Source of the DNA: Telluria beijingensis
GTDB lineage: Bacteria > Pseudomonadota > Gammaproteobacteria > Burkholderiales > Burkholderiaceae_D
Direction of reading: 5' to 3'
NCBI RefSeq assembly: GCF_030770395.1
Contig: NZ_CP132480.1
Coordinates: 5,877,218-5,941,217, forward strand
Length of the DNA stretch: 64,000 bases
Position numbers and translations under genes: made by a program. Below are positions 27,593 through 35,793 of the stretch, one piece after another. The notes under the pieces were generated by a model. That model ran no database searches and was not told the DNA's origin. It worked only from the letters and a program-made list of their open reading frames with translations. Every line of letters starts with the position of its first letter. Positions within the stretch are counted from its first letter, which is position 1.

Positions 27593-28564
27593 ATGAACAA
27601 GCATCTCGCCCCCGCCATGCTGGCGCTCTGCGCCGGCGCCGCCCAGGCCCAGGCGCCCGTCGATACCGGTCCGACGGCCTTGATCGACGCCCTCAACGGC
27701 ACCTTCGGCCAGCATGCCGGCATGCGCGCCTCGCATGCCAAGGGCTTTTGCGCCGTCGGCGAATTCATTCCGGCCAGGGGCGCCAGCGACATCGTGCACG
27801 GTCCGCTGTTCGCCCAGGCGCGCGTGCCCGCCAACCTGCGCTTCTCGGTCGGCGGCGGCAACCCGAAGGCCTCGGACAAGAGCCGCAGCGTGCGCGGCCT
27901 GTCGATGCGCCTCGCGGCCCAGGGTGAAACCTGGGACCTGCTCCTGATCTCGGAACCCGCCTTCTTCGCCGCCACCCCGGCCTCGTTCGTGAGCTTCCTG
28001 CAGGCGCGCGTGCCGGACCCCGCCACCGGCAAGCCCGACCCGGCCAAAGTCGCCGCCCACAATGCCGCGCATCCGGATGGCACACGCCAGCCGGCCCTGC
28101 TGGCCGCCCACGCGGCCCCCGCCTCGTACGCCAGCACGCCCTACTTCTCGAACAATGCCTTCGTGTTCAGCGACCGCCGCCAGCGCCTGCGGCATGCCCG
28201 CATCGTGGCCGAGCCGGATACCGGCATCGGGTACCTCAGCGCGGAACAGGAAAAGTCGCTGCCCGACCTGTTCCTGCACGACGAGTTGACGGGCCGCCTG
28301 GCGGCCGGCAACGTGGGCTTCACGCTGTACGCCCAGTTGCCGGCCGCGGGCGACGCGCTGCTCGACCCCAGCACCGTGTGGCAAGGCTCCGGCAAGGTCG
28401 AACTCGGGCGCCTGAAAGTCAGTGCGCTGGCCGCGAGCGATGCCTGCGACGGCGTGGTCTACATGCCGCTGGCGCTGCCGACGGGGATCGCGCCGAGCGA
28501 CGATCCGATCCTGCATGCCCGCAATGCCGCCTATGCCGTCTCGCTCGCGCGCCGCAGCAAATAG
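27593..28564 (+). CDS. Periplasmic catalase-family (SrpA-like) peroxidase
   Basis: 323 residues with signal peptide MNKHLAPAMLALCAGAAQA. Residues near MRASHAKGFCAVGEFIPA contain the distal His of small catalase-fold peroxidases; NLRFSVGGGNPKASDKSRSVRGLSMRLA is the conserved strand with the Asn region, and the proximal region lies near DPILHARNAAYAVSLARR. Such enzymes are shorter than true catalases and act as haem peroxidases in the periplasm. An ECF sigma-factor gene overlaps its end, and a redox operator lies about 160 bp upstream. Confidence 0.88.
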   Translation: MNKHLAPAMLALCAGAAQAQAPVDTGPTALIDALNGTFGQHAGMRASHAKGFCAVGEFIPARGASDIVHGPLFAQARVPANLRFSVGGGNPKASDKSRSVRGLSMRLAAQGETWDLLLISEPAFFAATPASFVSFLQARVPDPATGKPDPAKVAAHNAAHPDGTRQPALLAAHAAPASYASTPYFSNNAFVFSDRRQRLRHARIVAEPDTGIGYLSAEQEKSLPDLFLHDELTGRLAAGNVGFTLYAQLPAAGDALLDPSTVWQGSGKVELGRLKVSALAASDACDGVVYMPLALPTGIAPSDDPILHARNAAYAVSLARRSK

Positions 28565-29132
28565 CCGGCCGGACGCCGGCCCGTGGCAGGCGCTGGCCGC
28601 CGAGCGGCCATTCCTGCTGCGGCTGGCGCGGCTGCAGCTTGGCTCCCAGGCCGATGCCGAGGACGCGGTGCAGGAAACGCTGGTCGGCGCGGCGCGCGGC
28701 TGGCAGGGCTTCGCCGGCGCCTCGAGCCTGCGCAGCTGGCTGACCGGCATCCTGCGCCACAAGATCGTCGACCTGCTGCGCAGCCGGCGCCTGCAGCCGT
28801 GTGCGGACGTCGCCGACGTGGCAGGCGACCACGCCGAATTCGACGCCCTGTTCACGCCCGACGGCGCCTGGCATCCCGACACCTTCGTCGACACGGTGTG
28901 CGGCGCGACCGCGCTTGCCCAGCGCCAGCTGCTCGACATCGTCGAACTGTGCCTGCGCCGCCTGCCCGACGAGACGGCGCGCCTGTTCCTGATGCGCGAA
29001 TACCTGGGCATGGAATTGAAGGAAATCGAGGAACACTGCATGCTGTCCAACGCCAACCTGCGCGTGGTGCTGTACCGCGCGCGCATGCGCCTGCGCGAGT
29101 GCGCGGTGCGCAGCTGGGGAGAACCCGAATGA
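28515..29132 (+). CDS. ECF-type RNA polymerase sigma factor
   Basis: About 200 residues. Region 2: FLLRLARLQLGSQADAEDAVQETLVGAARGWQGFAGASSLRSWLTGILRHKIVDLLR. Region 4: LPDETARLFLMREYLGMELKEIEEHCMLSNANLRVVLYRARMRLREC. The start is uncertain: in-frame ATGs at 28515, 28524 and 28533 all lie inside the end of the catalase-like gene. The stop overlaps the anti-sigma start (ATGA). It likely controls an envelope or oxidative-stress regulon, possibly including its own operon with the catalase-like gene. Confidence 0.87.
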   Translation: MPAMPPMPSRSRAAANSRPDAGPWQALAAERPFLLRLARLQLGSQADAEDAVQETLVGAARGWQGFAGASSLRSWLTGILRHKIVDLLRSRRLQPCADVADVAGDHAEFDALFTPDGAWHPDTFVDTVCGATALAQRQLLDIVELCLRRLPDETARLFLMREYLGMELKEIEEHCMLSNANLRVVLYRARMRLRECAVRSWGEPE

Positions 29133-29332
29133 GCGATCCGACCACCCCGGTCACCTGCCGCGACACGACCTGGCTCGTGTCCTGCGCCCGCGACGGCGCG
29201 CTCACGCCGGCACAGGCCAGCCAGCTGGCGGCCCATCTGTCAGGCTGCACTGTATGCCAGATAGCGTCGAAGCAGTTCGGCCAACTGTTCGGGCAGCTCG
29301 ACACCCTGCTGGCGCGCGATCCACCCTCTTGA
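29129..29332 (+). CDS. Zinc-finger anti-sigma factor
   Basis: 67 residues. The HxxxCxxC motif in LAAHLSGCTVC with an upstream Cys (VSCARDG) is the ZAS-type anti-sigma signature, here without a membrane helix, so a cytoplasmic redox-sensitive anti-sigma factor of the ChrR/RsrA sort is plausible. The start overlaps the sigma-factor stop by 4 bp. Confidence 0.8.
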   Translation: MSDPTTPVTCRDTTWLVSCARDGALTPAQASQLAAHLSGCTVCQIASKQFGQLFGQLDTLLARDPPS

Positions 29333-29367
29333 CTATTTGTATGTACACGTTATGATTAGGACTCCTA
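29329..29367 (+). promoter_or_regulatory. Promoter with TAGGANTCCTA operator for the thioredoxin-like gene
   Basis: -35 TTGACT (29329-29334), 16-bp spacer, -10 TATGAT (29351-29356), followed at once by the perfect palindrome TAGGACTCCTA (29357-29367) at the expected transcription start. A regulator bound there would block the promoter. Confidence 0.75.
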
Positions 29368-29427
29368 CAATAAAGCCGGGAGCGCTTGCCGCTGCCGCCT
29401 TTGGCCATTCCTGTCGAAAGCGCCACC

Positions 29428-29688
29428 ATGACCCAGCAATCATCTTCTCCCGCGGCCCATTCCCTGGACCGCGCCTCGACCATTCTCTACCACGACGGTT
29501 GCCGGCTCTGTCTCGACATCGCCCGCACCCTGGCCAGCGCGATGCCAGGCCTGGTCGTGGTCGACCTCGGCCTGCATCCGGACCTGGCCTGCCAGGCCGC
29601 TGCGCGCGGCGTCAGCGAGTTGCCCAGCCTGGTCATCGGCGCGAAAGTGCTGCCGGTGGCGCCGCACTCCGACCTGGCCCACGCCTAG
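29428..29688 (+). CDS. Thioredoxin/glutaredoxin-like small protein
   Basis: 86 residues. ASTILYHDGCRLCLDIARTLASAMPGLVVVDLGLHPDLA holds a CxxC motif at the start of the first helix, and SELPSLVIGAKVLPV has the cis-Pro turn, as in glutaredoxin/DUF4174-like thiol proteins. Start MTQQSSSPA at 29428. A redox operator overlaps its promoter, and the sigma/anti-sigma pair ends just upstream. Its stop overlaps the convergent RRM-like gene by 4 bp. Confidence 0.75.
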   Translation: MTQQSSSPAAHSLDRASTILYHDGCRLCLDIARTLASAMPGLVVVDLGLHPDLACQAAARGVSELPSLVIGAKVLPVAPHSDLAHA

Positions 29689-29972
29689 CGGATATCGACC
29701 CGCTGGTGGGGCTCGAACTCGTGGTAGATGTCGGGCTGGTGCAGCGGGATGTACATGTGCAGCCGCTTGCCGCGATGGTAGACCTCGCGCAGCGTATTGC
29801 ACGCTTCCCAGGCGCGCTCGTAGGAATCGGCGATGTGCAGCACCGCCCACGGACTGTCGGGCGAACCTTCGCGGATCATTTCCACGTGGCGGATGTGGAA
29901 GAACGGTGCGAAGCTCTCGACGATGGCGCTTTCGCAGGCGTCGCCGTGCAGGCCGGACAGGATGACTTTCAT
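29685..29972 (-). CDS. Small RRM-like protein, function unknown
   Basis: 95 residues, MKVILSGLHGDACESAIVESFAPFF onward. The order strand (VILSGL), helix, strand (PWAVLHI), helix (YERAWEACNTLREVYHRGKRL), strand (HMYIPL) suggests an RNA-recognition-motif fold, though RNP aromatic residues are weak. It follows fabI by 11 bp on the same strand, so it is probably the last gene of a pta-ackA-fabI operon. No function can be assigned. Confidence 0.6.
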   Translation of the reverse strand: MKVILSGLHGDACESAIVESFAPFFHIRHVEMIREGSPDSPWAVLHIADSYERAWEACNTLREVYHRGKRLHMYIPLHQPDIYHEFEPHQRVDIR

Positions 29973-29983
29973 GGCGTTCTCCT

Positions 29984-30757
29984 TCAGGCGATGATGTTGA
30001 GGCCACCGTCGACATAGACGGTGCTGCCCGTCAGGCGGCGCGCGAAGTTCGATGCGAGATAGGCGCATACCTGGCCCACGTCGTCGATGTCGACCAGTTC
30101 GCCCAGCGGCGAGCGCGTTACCGCGTCGCGCAGCAGCAGGTCGAAATCCTTCAGGCCCGATGCCGCCCGGGTCTTGAGCGGCCCCGGCGAGATGGCGTGC
30201 ACGCGGATGTCGCGCGGGCCCAGCTCGTAGGCGAGATAACGGCAGCACGATTCCAGCGCCGCCTTCACCGGTCCCATCACGTTGTAGTTGGGGACCACCT
30301 TGTCGGCGCCGTGGTAACTCATCGCGAACATGCTGCCACCCTCGGTCATCAGGGGTGCGGCCAGCCTGGCCATGCGCACGAACGAGTGGCAGGACACGTC
30401 CATCGCCTGCAGGAAGCCATCGAGCGAACACTCGAGCAGGCCGCCCTGCAGGTCGGCCTTGGGCGCGAAGGCGATCGAATGGACCAGGATGTCGAGCCGC
30501 CCCTGCAGCGCGAGGTCGATGAACAGGCTGTCCATCTGCGCCGGCTCGCGCACGTCGAGCGGCAGCAGGCGCGCGCCCAGTTGCGCGGCAAGCGGTTCGA
30601 CATGCGGCAGCGCCTTGTCATTCAGGTAGGTCAGCACGACCTCGGCGCCGAGCGCGTGGAAGGCCCGGGCGCAGCCCCAGGCGATCGAATGCTCGTTGGC
30701 GACGCCGACCACCAGCGCGCGCTTGCCGGCCAGGATGGGGTGAAGCGATTGTGTCAT
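29984..30757 (-). CDS. fabI: Enoyl-[acyl-carrier-protein] reductase FabI
   Basis: 257 residues, SDR fold of the FabI subgroup: GKRALVVGVANEHSIAWGCARAF is the FabI-type nucleotide loop, LVHSIAFAPKADL and AMSYHGADKVVPNYNVMGPVKAALES contain the Tyr-x6-Lys active pair, and LKTRAASGLKDFDLLL the substrate loop. It performs the last reduction of fatty-acid elongation with NADH. It is encoded with acetate kinase and phosphotransacetylase; the ATG overlaps the ackA stop (ATGA). A second fabI elsewhere is possible, since this linkage is more typical of an accessory copy. Confidence 0.92.
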   Translation of the reverse strand: MTQSLHPILAGKRALVVGVANEHSIAWGCARAFHALGAEVVLTYLNDKALPHVEPLAAQLGARLLPLDVREPAQMDSLFIDLALQGRLDILVHSIAFAPKADLQGGLLECSLDGFLQAMDVSCHSFVRMARLAAPLMTEGGSMFAMSYHGADKVVPNYNVMGPVKAALESCCRYLAYELGPRDIRVHAISPGPLKTRAASGLKDFDLLLRDAVTRSPLGELVDIDDVGQVCAYLASNFARRLTGSTVYVDGGLNIIA

Positions 30758-31950
30758 GCGGCCTCCAGTAATTCGTAAGTGTGGCGCGCGATCATGCGTT
30801 CTTCTTCGGCCGGCACCAGCCATACCGACACCCGGCTGCCGGCCGTGCTGATGCGCGCGACCCCGGCCGGATTGGCGGCGTTGGCCGCGGGATCGAGCTC
30901 GACGCCGAGCCAGGCGGCGTCGCGGCACACGGCGGCGCGCAGCCGCGCGCTGTTCTCGCCGATGCCGCCCGAGAACACCAGCGCATCGAGCCCTTGGATA
31001 CTGGCCGCCAGCGAACCGAGTTCTCGCCCTATCCGGTAGACCAGCAGGTCGATCGCAAGTTGCGCGCGCGGGTCGCTGCTCGCTTCCAGCACGCGCATAT
31101 CGGACGACAGGCCGGACACGCCCAGCAGGCCGGATTCCTGGTACATCAGGCGCTGCACGCCGGCGACGCTCATGCCCTGCTCCTCGATCAGGTAGATCAC
31201 CACGCCCGGGTCGAGCGCGCCGCAGCGCGTGCCCATCGGCAGGCCGTCGACGGCGGTGAAGCCCATCGTGCTGGCCATGCTGCGCCCGCCGCGCATGGCG
31301 CACATGCTGGCGCCGTTGCCGAGGTGGGCGGCGACCACGCGCGCGTCCTGCAGCGCCGGATCGTGCAGCGGCAAGGTAGCCGCGATGTGCTCGTACGACA
31401 GGCCGTGGAAGCCGTAGCGGCGGATGCCGAGGTCGGTGATCGCCGGCGGCAGCGCGAAGGCCCGGGCCAGCGCCGGCTGCGCCGTGTGGAAGGCGGTGTC
31501 GAAGCACCCCACTTGCGGCAGGCCGGGCGCCAGCGCCATCAAGGCGCGCACCGGCGCCAGGTTGTGCGGCAGGTGCAGCGGTGCGAGCGGCACCAGCCGC
31601 TCCAGGCGCTCGAGCACCGCTTCGTCGAGCCGCTGCGGGCCGCTGTAGTCGACGCCGCCGTGCACGATGCGGTGGCCCACCGCGCGCACCCGGTAGCCAT
31701 CCAGTTCACGCGCGGCGAAATCGATCAGGAAGGCCATGCCGGCGTGGTGGTCCAGGGCCTCTGGCCAGCGCTGTTCGCCGACCGTGGCGCCATCGGCGTC
31801 CTGGGCGCTGAAGCGGGTAGCGCCGCGGTACAGGTTCTCGATCCTGCCCTTGAAGGCCAGCGCCAGGCCGGGCAGCACATGGACCGAGAACTTGATGCTG
31901 GACGAACCGGCGTTGATGACCGCGATGCAGTCCGTGCTGGCGGTCGTCAT
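30754..31950 (-). CDS. ackA: Acetate kinase
   Basis: 398 residues of the ASKHA fold. It opens IAVINAGSSSIKFSVHVLPG; VRAVGHRIVHGGVDYSGPQ, FDTAFHTAQPALARAFALP, RYGFHGLSYEHIAATL and ALVFSGGIGENSARLRAAVC are the standard acetate-kinase blocks. It interconverts acetyl phosphate and acetate with ATP/ADP. It lies 1 bp after the phosphotransacetylase gene, so the two form the usual Pta-AckA pathway. Confidence 0.95.
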   Translation of the reverse strand: MTTASTDCIAVINAGSSSIKFSVHVLPGLALAFKGRIENLYRGATRFSAQDADGATVGEQRWPEALDHHAGMAFLIDFAARELDGYRVRAVGHRIVHGGVDYSGPQRLDEAVLERLERLVPLAPLHLPHNLAPVRALMALAPGLPQVGCFDTAFHTAQPALARAFALPPAITDLGIRRYGFHGLSYEHIAATLPLHDPALQDARVVAAHLGNGASMCAMRGGRSMASTMGFTAVDGLPMGTRCGALDPGVVIYLIEEQGMSVAGVQRLMYQESGLLGVSGLSSDMRVLEASSDPRAQLAIDLLVYRIGRELGSLAASIQGLDALVFSGGIGENSARLRAAVCRDAAWLGVELDPAANAANPAGVARISTAGSRVSVWLVPAEEERMIARHTYELLEAA

Positions 31951-31951
31951 G

Positions 31952-32902
31952 TCAGCGCACCGCCACTTGCGCGCTGGCCAGCTGGTGGCGCGCCAGCAGC
32001 ACCGCCACCGCGCACGAGGCCAGGCGCGCCGCCACCGTGTCGGCGCGGCTGGTCAGGATCAGCGGCACGCGCGCGCCGAGCACGATGCCGGCGGCGGCCG
32101 CGCCGGCGATGAAGCTCAGGCTCTTGGCCAGCATATTGCCGGCTTCGAGGTCGGGCGCCACCAGCACGTTGGCGCGGCCCGCGACCGGCGACACCAGGCC
32201 CTTGACCGCGGCAGCCTGCGGGTCGATCGCATTGTCCATCGCCAGCGGGCCGTCGACGATGGCGCCGGTAATCTGGCCGCGGTCGGCCATCTTGCACAGG
32301 GCGGCGGCGTCGATCGTCGACGGCATCTTGTCGCTCACGGTTTCCACCGCCGCCAGGATCGCCACCCGCACGCCGTCGAAGCCGAGCACCCGGGCCAGGT
32401 CGATTGCGTTCTGCACGATGTCGCGCTTGGCGGCCAGGTCGGGGATGATGTTGATGGCCGCGTCGGTGATGATCAGGGGTTCGCCGCGGCCCGGCACGTC
32501 CATCACGAAGCAGTGGCTCAGGCGCCGCGCGGTGCGCAGGCCGGTGGCGCCGTGCACCACCGCGCCCATCAATTCGTCGGTATGCAGGCTGCCCTTCATC
32601 AGGACCGCGGCCCTGCCCTCGCGCACCAGTTCGACCGCGCGCGCGGCCGAGGCATGGCTGTGCTGCGTATCGACCAGCGGCAGCGCCCCGATGTCGAGAC
32701 CGGCCGCTTCGGCGGCGGCATGGATGCGCGCGCGCGGGCCGACCAGGATCGGCGCCACCAGGCCGATGCGTGCCGCGTCGAGCGCTGATTCCAGCGCATA
32801 GCGGTCACAGGCATGCGCCACGGCCACCGTCACCGGACCCTGTTCGCGCGCGGCGGCGATCAGCCGGTCGTAATAGGGATGCGTGGTGTTCACTGCTTCC
32901 AT
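31952..32902 (-). CDS. pta: Phosphate acetyl/butyryltransferase
   Basis: 316 residues, PTA_PTB family without the N-terminal regulatory domain of enterobacterial Pta. Blocks include ALVDAARIGL-type LDAARIGLVAPILVGP, AVLMKGSLHTDELMGAVVHGATGLRT, DVPGRGEPLIITDAAINI and VAPDLEAGNMLAKSLSFIAGAAAAGIVLGARVPLIL. It makes acetyl (or butyryl) phosphate from the CoA ester; the preferred acyl group cannot be seen. First gene of pta-ackA-fabI. The 111-bp region before it is shared with the divergent hydrolase and holds a perfect palindrome. Confidence 0.9.
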   Translation of the reverse strand: MEAVNTTHPYYDRLIAAAREQGPVTVAVAHACDRYALESALDAARIGLVAPILVGPRARIHAAAEAAGLDIGALPLVDTQHSHASAARAVELVREGRAAVLMKGSLHTDELMGAVVHGATGLRTARRLSHCFVMDVPGRGEPLIITDAAINIIPDLAAKRDIVQNAIDLARVLGFDGVRVAILAAVETVSDKMPSTIDAAALCKMADRGQITGAIVDGPLAMDNAIDPQAAAVKGLVSPVAGRANVLVAPDLEAGNMLAKSLSFIAGAAAAGIVLGARVPLILTSRADTVAARLASCAVAVLLARHQLASAQVAVR

Positions 32903-32963
32903 TGCCTCTCCTTGTACCTGGACCGGTCAATGGTAGCATCGCATGATCGCAAAACAACCAATT

Positions 32964-32982
32964 TATGCTGCAATGCAGCATA
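32964..32982. promoter_or_regulatory. Perfect 19-bp palindrome between pta and an isochorismatase-family gene
   Basis: TATGCTGCAATGCAGCATA is symmetric about its central A and lies 62 bp before pta and 32 bp before the divergent hydrolase. It looks like an operator. TGC/GCA-rich palindromes of this sort are used by PhaR-type regulators in betaproteobacteria, but that assignment is a guess. Confidence 0.6.
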
Positions 32983-33013
32983 CCTTAATCTGGTTCAAGG
33001 AAATCCAGGATCA

Positions 33014-33571
33014 ATGACGATGAATGCAATCGACGCCGGGGCCAGCAGCCTGGTCCTGGTCGACTACCAGGCCCGCCTCATGCCGGCCATCCACGGCGCC
33101 GACGACGTCGTCGCCAAGGCGCTGGTGCTGGCGCGCGCGGCGGCGCTGCTGGACGTGCCGACGATAGGGACCGAACAGAATCCCGAGCGGCTCGGCCCGA
33201 ATACCGAGGCGCTGGCGCGGGTGTGCCGGCACACGGTATCGAAGACGCACTTCGGCGCCTGCGAGGATGGCTTGCAGGCGGCGCTGGAGGCACAGGCGCC
33301 GGGCCGCCAGCAGGTGGTGATTGCCGGCTGCGAGGCCCATGTCTGCATGCTGCAGACGGCGCTGGGTCTGTTGCGCGCCGGCCGCGACGTGTATGTGGTG
33401 GAAAACGCCAGCGGCTCGCGCCGGCCGCTGGATCACGCCGCCGCCATGCGCCGCCTGGCGCAAGCCGGCGCCACGATCGTGACGCACGAGATGGTGCTGT
33501 TCGAATGGCTGCACGATTGCCGGCATCCGCGTTTCCGCGAGGTGCTGGCGCTGATCAAGGCAGAAACCTAG
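33014..33571 (+). CDS. Isochorismatase-family hydrolase
   Basis: 185 residues. LVLVDYQARLMPAI holds the catalytic Asp, THFGACEDG sits near the Lys region (VSKTHF), and VIAGCEAHVCMLQTALGLLRAG carries the nucleophilic Cys of the cysteine-hydrolase fold. Relatives act on small amides or on unknown metabolites (YcaC/nicotinamidase-like). Start at 33014 with AGGA upstream. The 3' end overlaps convergent arsR by 4 bp; it is probably unrelated to arsenic. Confidence 0.87.
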   Translation: MTMNAIDAGASSLVLVDYQARLMPAIHGADDVVAKALVLARAAALLDVPTIGTEQNPERLGPNTEALARVCRHTVSKTHFGACEDGLQAALEAQAPGRQQVVIAGCEAHVCMLQTALGLLRAGRDVYVVENASGSRRPLDHAAAMRRLAQAGATIVTHEMVLFEWLHDCRHPRFREVLALIKAET

Positions 33572-33900
33572 GCGCGGGGCCAGCACCCGCCGTCGGGCGC
33601 ATCGATGCCGCAGGGGACGCCGGCGCAGCAGTTCTCGGTGAGGAAGCCGACCAGCGCATTCATGGTGTCGAACTGGGCGGTATAGATGACGAAGCGGCCT
33701 TCCTGGCGCGCCGTCGCCAGGTTGGCATGCGCCAGCTCCTTCAGGTGGAAAGATAACGCCGACGAGGCGATGCCCAGCTCTTCGCCGATCTTCCCGGCAG
33801 GCAGGCCCGACAGGCCGGCCTGGATCAGCAGGCGGAAAATCGCCAGCCGCGATTCCTGGGCCAGGGCGGCGAGCGCCGCCAGTACGTGTTTCGTTTCCAT
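33568..33900 (-). CDS. arsR: ArsR-family arsenic-responsive repressor
   Basis: 110 residues from METKHVLAAL. Winged helix: RLAIFRLLIQAGLSGLPAGKIGEELGIASSALSFHLKELAHANLA, then RQEGRFVIYTAQFD. A C-terminal cysteine cluster (TENCCAGVPCGIDAPDGGCW) would bind As(III), unlike the alpha-3 site of plasmid ArsR. It is divergent from arsC across an operator-like palindrome (33954-33981). Confidence 0.9.
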   Translation of the reverse strand: METKHVLAALAALAQESRLAIFRLLIQAGLSGLPAGKIGEELGIASSALSFHLKELAHANLATARQEGRFVIYTAQFDTMNALVGFLTENCCAGVPCGIDAPDGGCWPRA

Positions 33901-33953
33901 GGTCGACGTCATCCAGTTGAACAATTCCAGCACCTGGATTATAGTGCACCATC

Positions 33954-33981
33954 ATCTCAATATCTATTGAACTATTGAGAT
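33954..33981. promoter_or_regulatory. ArsR operator in the arsR-arsC divergent region
   Basis: Perfect inverted 9-bp arms ATCTCAATA and TATTGAGAT separated by 10 bp, typical of ArsR/SmtB operators. It lies 17 bp before arsC and next to a minus-strand TATAAT for arsR, so both directions should be repressed together. Confidence 0.78.
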
Positions 33982-33998
33982 TAACCCGACTTCCTTCC

Positions 33999-34484
33999 AT
34001 GCCCATGAACTTCCTGTTTCTCTGCACCGGCAACTCGTGCCGCTCGATCCTGAGCGAAGCCGTGTTCAACCACCTCGCGCCGGCCGGCCTCCAGGCCATC
34101 AGCGCCGGCAGCCAGCCCACCGGCAGGCTCAACCTGGGTGCGGTCGACCAGCTGCGGCGCCACGGCATCGGGGTCGACGGCTACGCCAGCAAATCGTGGC
34201 ACGATCTGCCGCTCACGCCCGATGTGGTGGTGACGGTCTGCGGCAATGCGGCCGGCGAGACCTGCCCGGCCTACCTGGGCAATGTGGTGCGCACGCATTG
34301 GGGCCTGGACGACCCGGGCGAAGTCCGAGGCAGCACCGAAGAAGTGGAAGCAGCGTTCGAGCAGACGTACCGGATCGTGCTGGCCCGCACCCGGGCCCTG
34401 TTCGCGCTGCCGCTGGCCGACCTGGCCGCCGACCGCGCAGCCCTGAAGCTGGCGCTGGACCGCATCGGCGCGATACTGCCGTGA
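33999..34484 (+). CDS. arsC: Arsenate reductase, low-molecular-weight phosphatase type
   Basis: About 161 residues. [17 protein letters not shown] near the N-terminus is the CX5R phosphatase loop, and [19 protein letters not shown] carries the second and third cysteines needed for arsenate reduction. It reduces As(V) to As(III), which ArsB then exports. The start is Met at 33999 (MPMNFLFL); the second Met at 34005 is also possible. Confidence 0.92.
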   Translation: MPMNFLFLCTGNSCRSILSEAVFNHLAPAGLQAISAGSQPTGRLNLGAVDQLRRHGIGVDGYASKSWHDLPLTPDVVVTVCGNAAGETCPAYLGNVVRTHWGLDDPGEVRGSTEEVEAAFEQTYRIVLARTRALFALPLADLAADRAALKLALDRIGAILP

Positions 34485-34497
34485 ACGCGGCCCGTCC

Positions 34498-35778
34498 ATG
34501 CTGAGCGCCTCGCTCATCTTCCTCGCCACGCTGGTGCTGGTGATCTGGCAGCCGCGCGGGCTGGGCATCGGCTGGAGCGCCGCCGCCGGCGCGCTGGCTG
34601 CCCTGCTGGCCGGGGTGGTCCAGCTGTCCGACATCCCGGTGGTCTGGGGCATCGTCTGGAATGCCACCGGCGCCTTCGTCGCCGTGATCGTCATCAGCCT
34701 GCTGCTCGACCGCGCCGGTTTCTTCGAATGGGCGGCGCTGCACGTGGCGCGCTGGGGCAACGGTGACGGCCGGCGCCTGTTCGTGCTGCTGGTGCTGCTC
34801 GGGGCGGCGGTCGCGGCGATCTTCGCCAACGATGGCGCGGCGCTGATCCTGACGCCGATCGTGATCGCCATGCTGGCCGCGCTGCGCTTTTCGCCGCGCG
34901 CCACGCTCGCTTTCGTGATGGCGGCCGGCTTCATCGCCGATACCGCCAGCCTGCCGCTGGTGGTGTCGAACCTGGTCAACATCGTCTCGGCCGACTACTT
35001 CGGCATCGGCTTCGCGCGCTACGCGGCGGTCATGGTCCCGGTCAACCTGGTGTCGGTGGCGGCCACCCTGGCCGTCCTCTACCTGTTCTTCCGGCGCGAC
35101 ATCCCGCGCGACTACGACCTCGCCCAGTTGCACCGTCCAGCCGACGCGATCCACGACCGCGCCACCTTCATCGCCGGCTGGTGGGTGCTGGCGCTGCTGC
35201 TGGCAGGCTTTTTCGTGCTCGATGCGGCTGGCGTGCCGATCAGCGCCGTGGCGGCCGGCGGCGCCGCCATCCTGGTCGGCGTCGCCGCGCGCGGCCGCCG
35301 CATTCCGGTGGGAGAGGTGCTGCGCGGGGCGCCATGGCAGGTGGTGGTGTTCTCGCTAGGGATGTACCTGGTGGTGTACGGCCTGCGCAATGCGGGGCTG
35401 ACCGACACCCTGGCCGCCCTGCTCGAACGCTGCGCCGCGCTCGGCGTCTGGGGCGCGGCGCTGGGCACCGGCTTCATCGCCGCAGCGCTGTCTTCCATCA
35501 TGAACAATATGCCGGCGGTGCTGGCCGGCGCGCTGGCGATCGACGCCACGGCCACCCACGGCGCAGTGCGCGAGGCGATGATCTACGCGAACGTGATCGG
35601 CAGCGATCTCGGGCCCAAGATCACGCCGATCGGCAGCCTCGCCACCCTGCTCTGGCTGCATGTCCTGGCGAGCAAGGGCATCCGCATCTCGTGGGGCTAT
35701 TACTTCCGTGTCGGCCTGGCGCTCACCTTGCCGATCCTGTTGCTCACGCTGTGCGCGCTGGCGCTGCGCCTGGGCTGA
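34498..35778 (+). CDS. arsB: Arsenite efflux permease ArsB
   Basis: 426 residues with about 11-12 helices and the ArsB/NhaD topology: [33 protein letters not shown] at the start, [18 protein letters not shown] in the middle (ion-transporter signature), and [18 protein letters not shown] plus [26 protein letters not shown] in the second half. It exports arsenite from the cell. It begins 13 bp after arsC. Confidence 0.93.
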   Translation: MLSASLIFLATLVLVIWQPRGLGIGWSAAAGALAALLAGVVQLSDIPVVWGIVWNATGAFVAVIVISLLLDRAGFFEWAALHVARWGNGDGRRLFVLLVLLGAAVAAIFANDGAALILTPIVIAMLAALRFSPRATLAFVMAAGFIADTASLPLVVSNLVNIVSADYFGIGFARYAAVMVPVNLVSVAATLAVLYLFFRRDIPRDYDLAQLHRPADAIHDRATFIAGWWVLALLLAGFFVLDAAGVPISAVAAGGAAILVGVAARGRRIPVGEVLRGAPWQVVVFSLGMYLVVYGLRNAGLTDTLAALLERCAALGVWGAALGTGFIAAALSSIMNNMPAVLAGALAIDATATHGAVREAMIYANVIGSDLGPKITPIGSLATLLWLHVLASKGIRISWGYYFRVGLALTLPILLLTLCALALRLG

Positions 35779-35793
35779 CCTTCGACGATCACC

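Noticed and set aside
27443..29236. 597-codon minus-strand frame opposite the catalase-like and sigma-factor genes
   Set aside because: Antisense shadow; the plus strand encodes signal peptide, catalase motifs and sigma regions 2 and 4.
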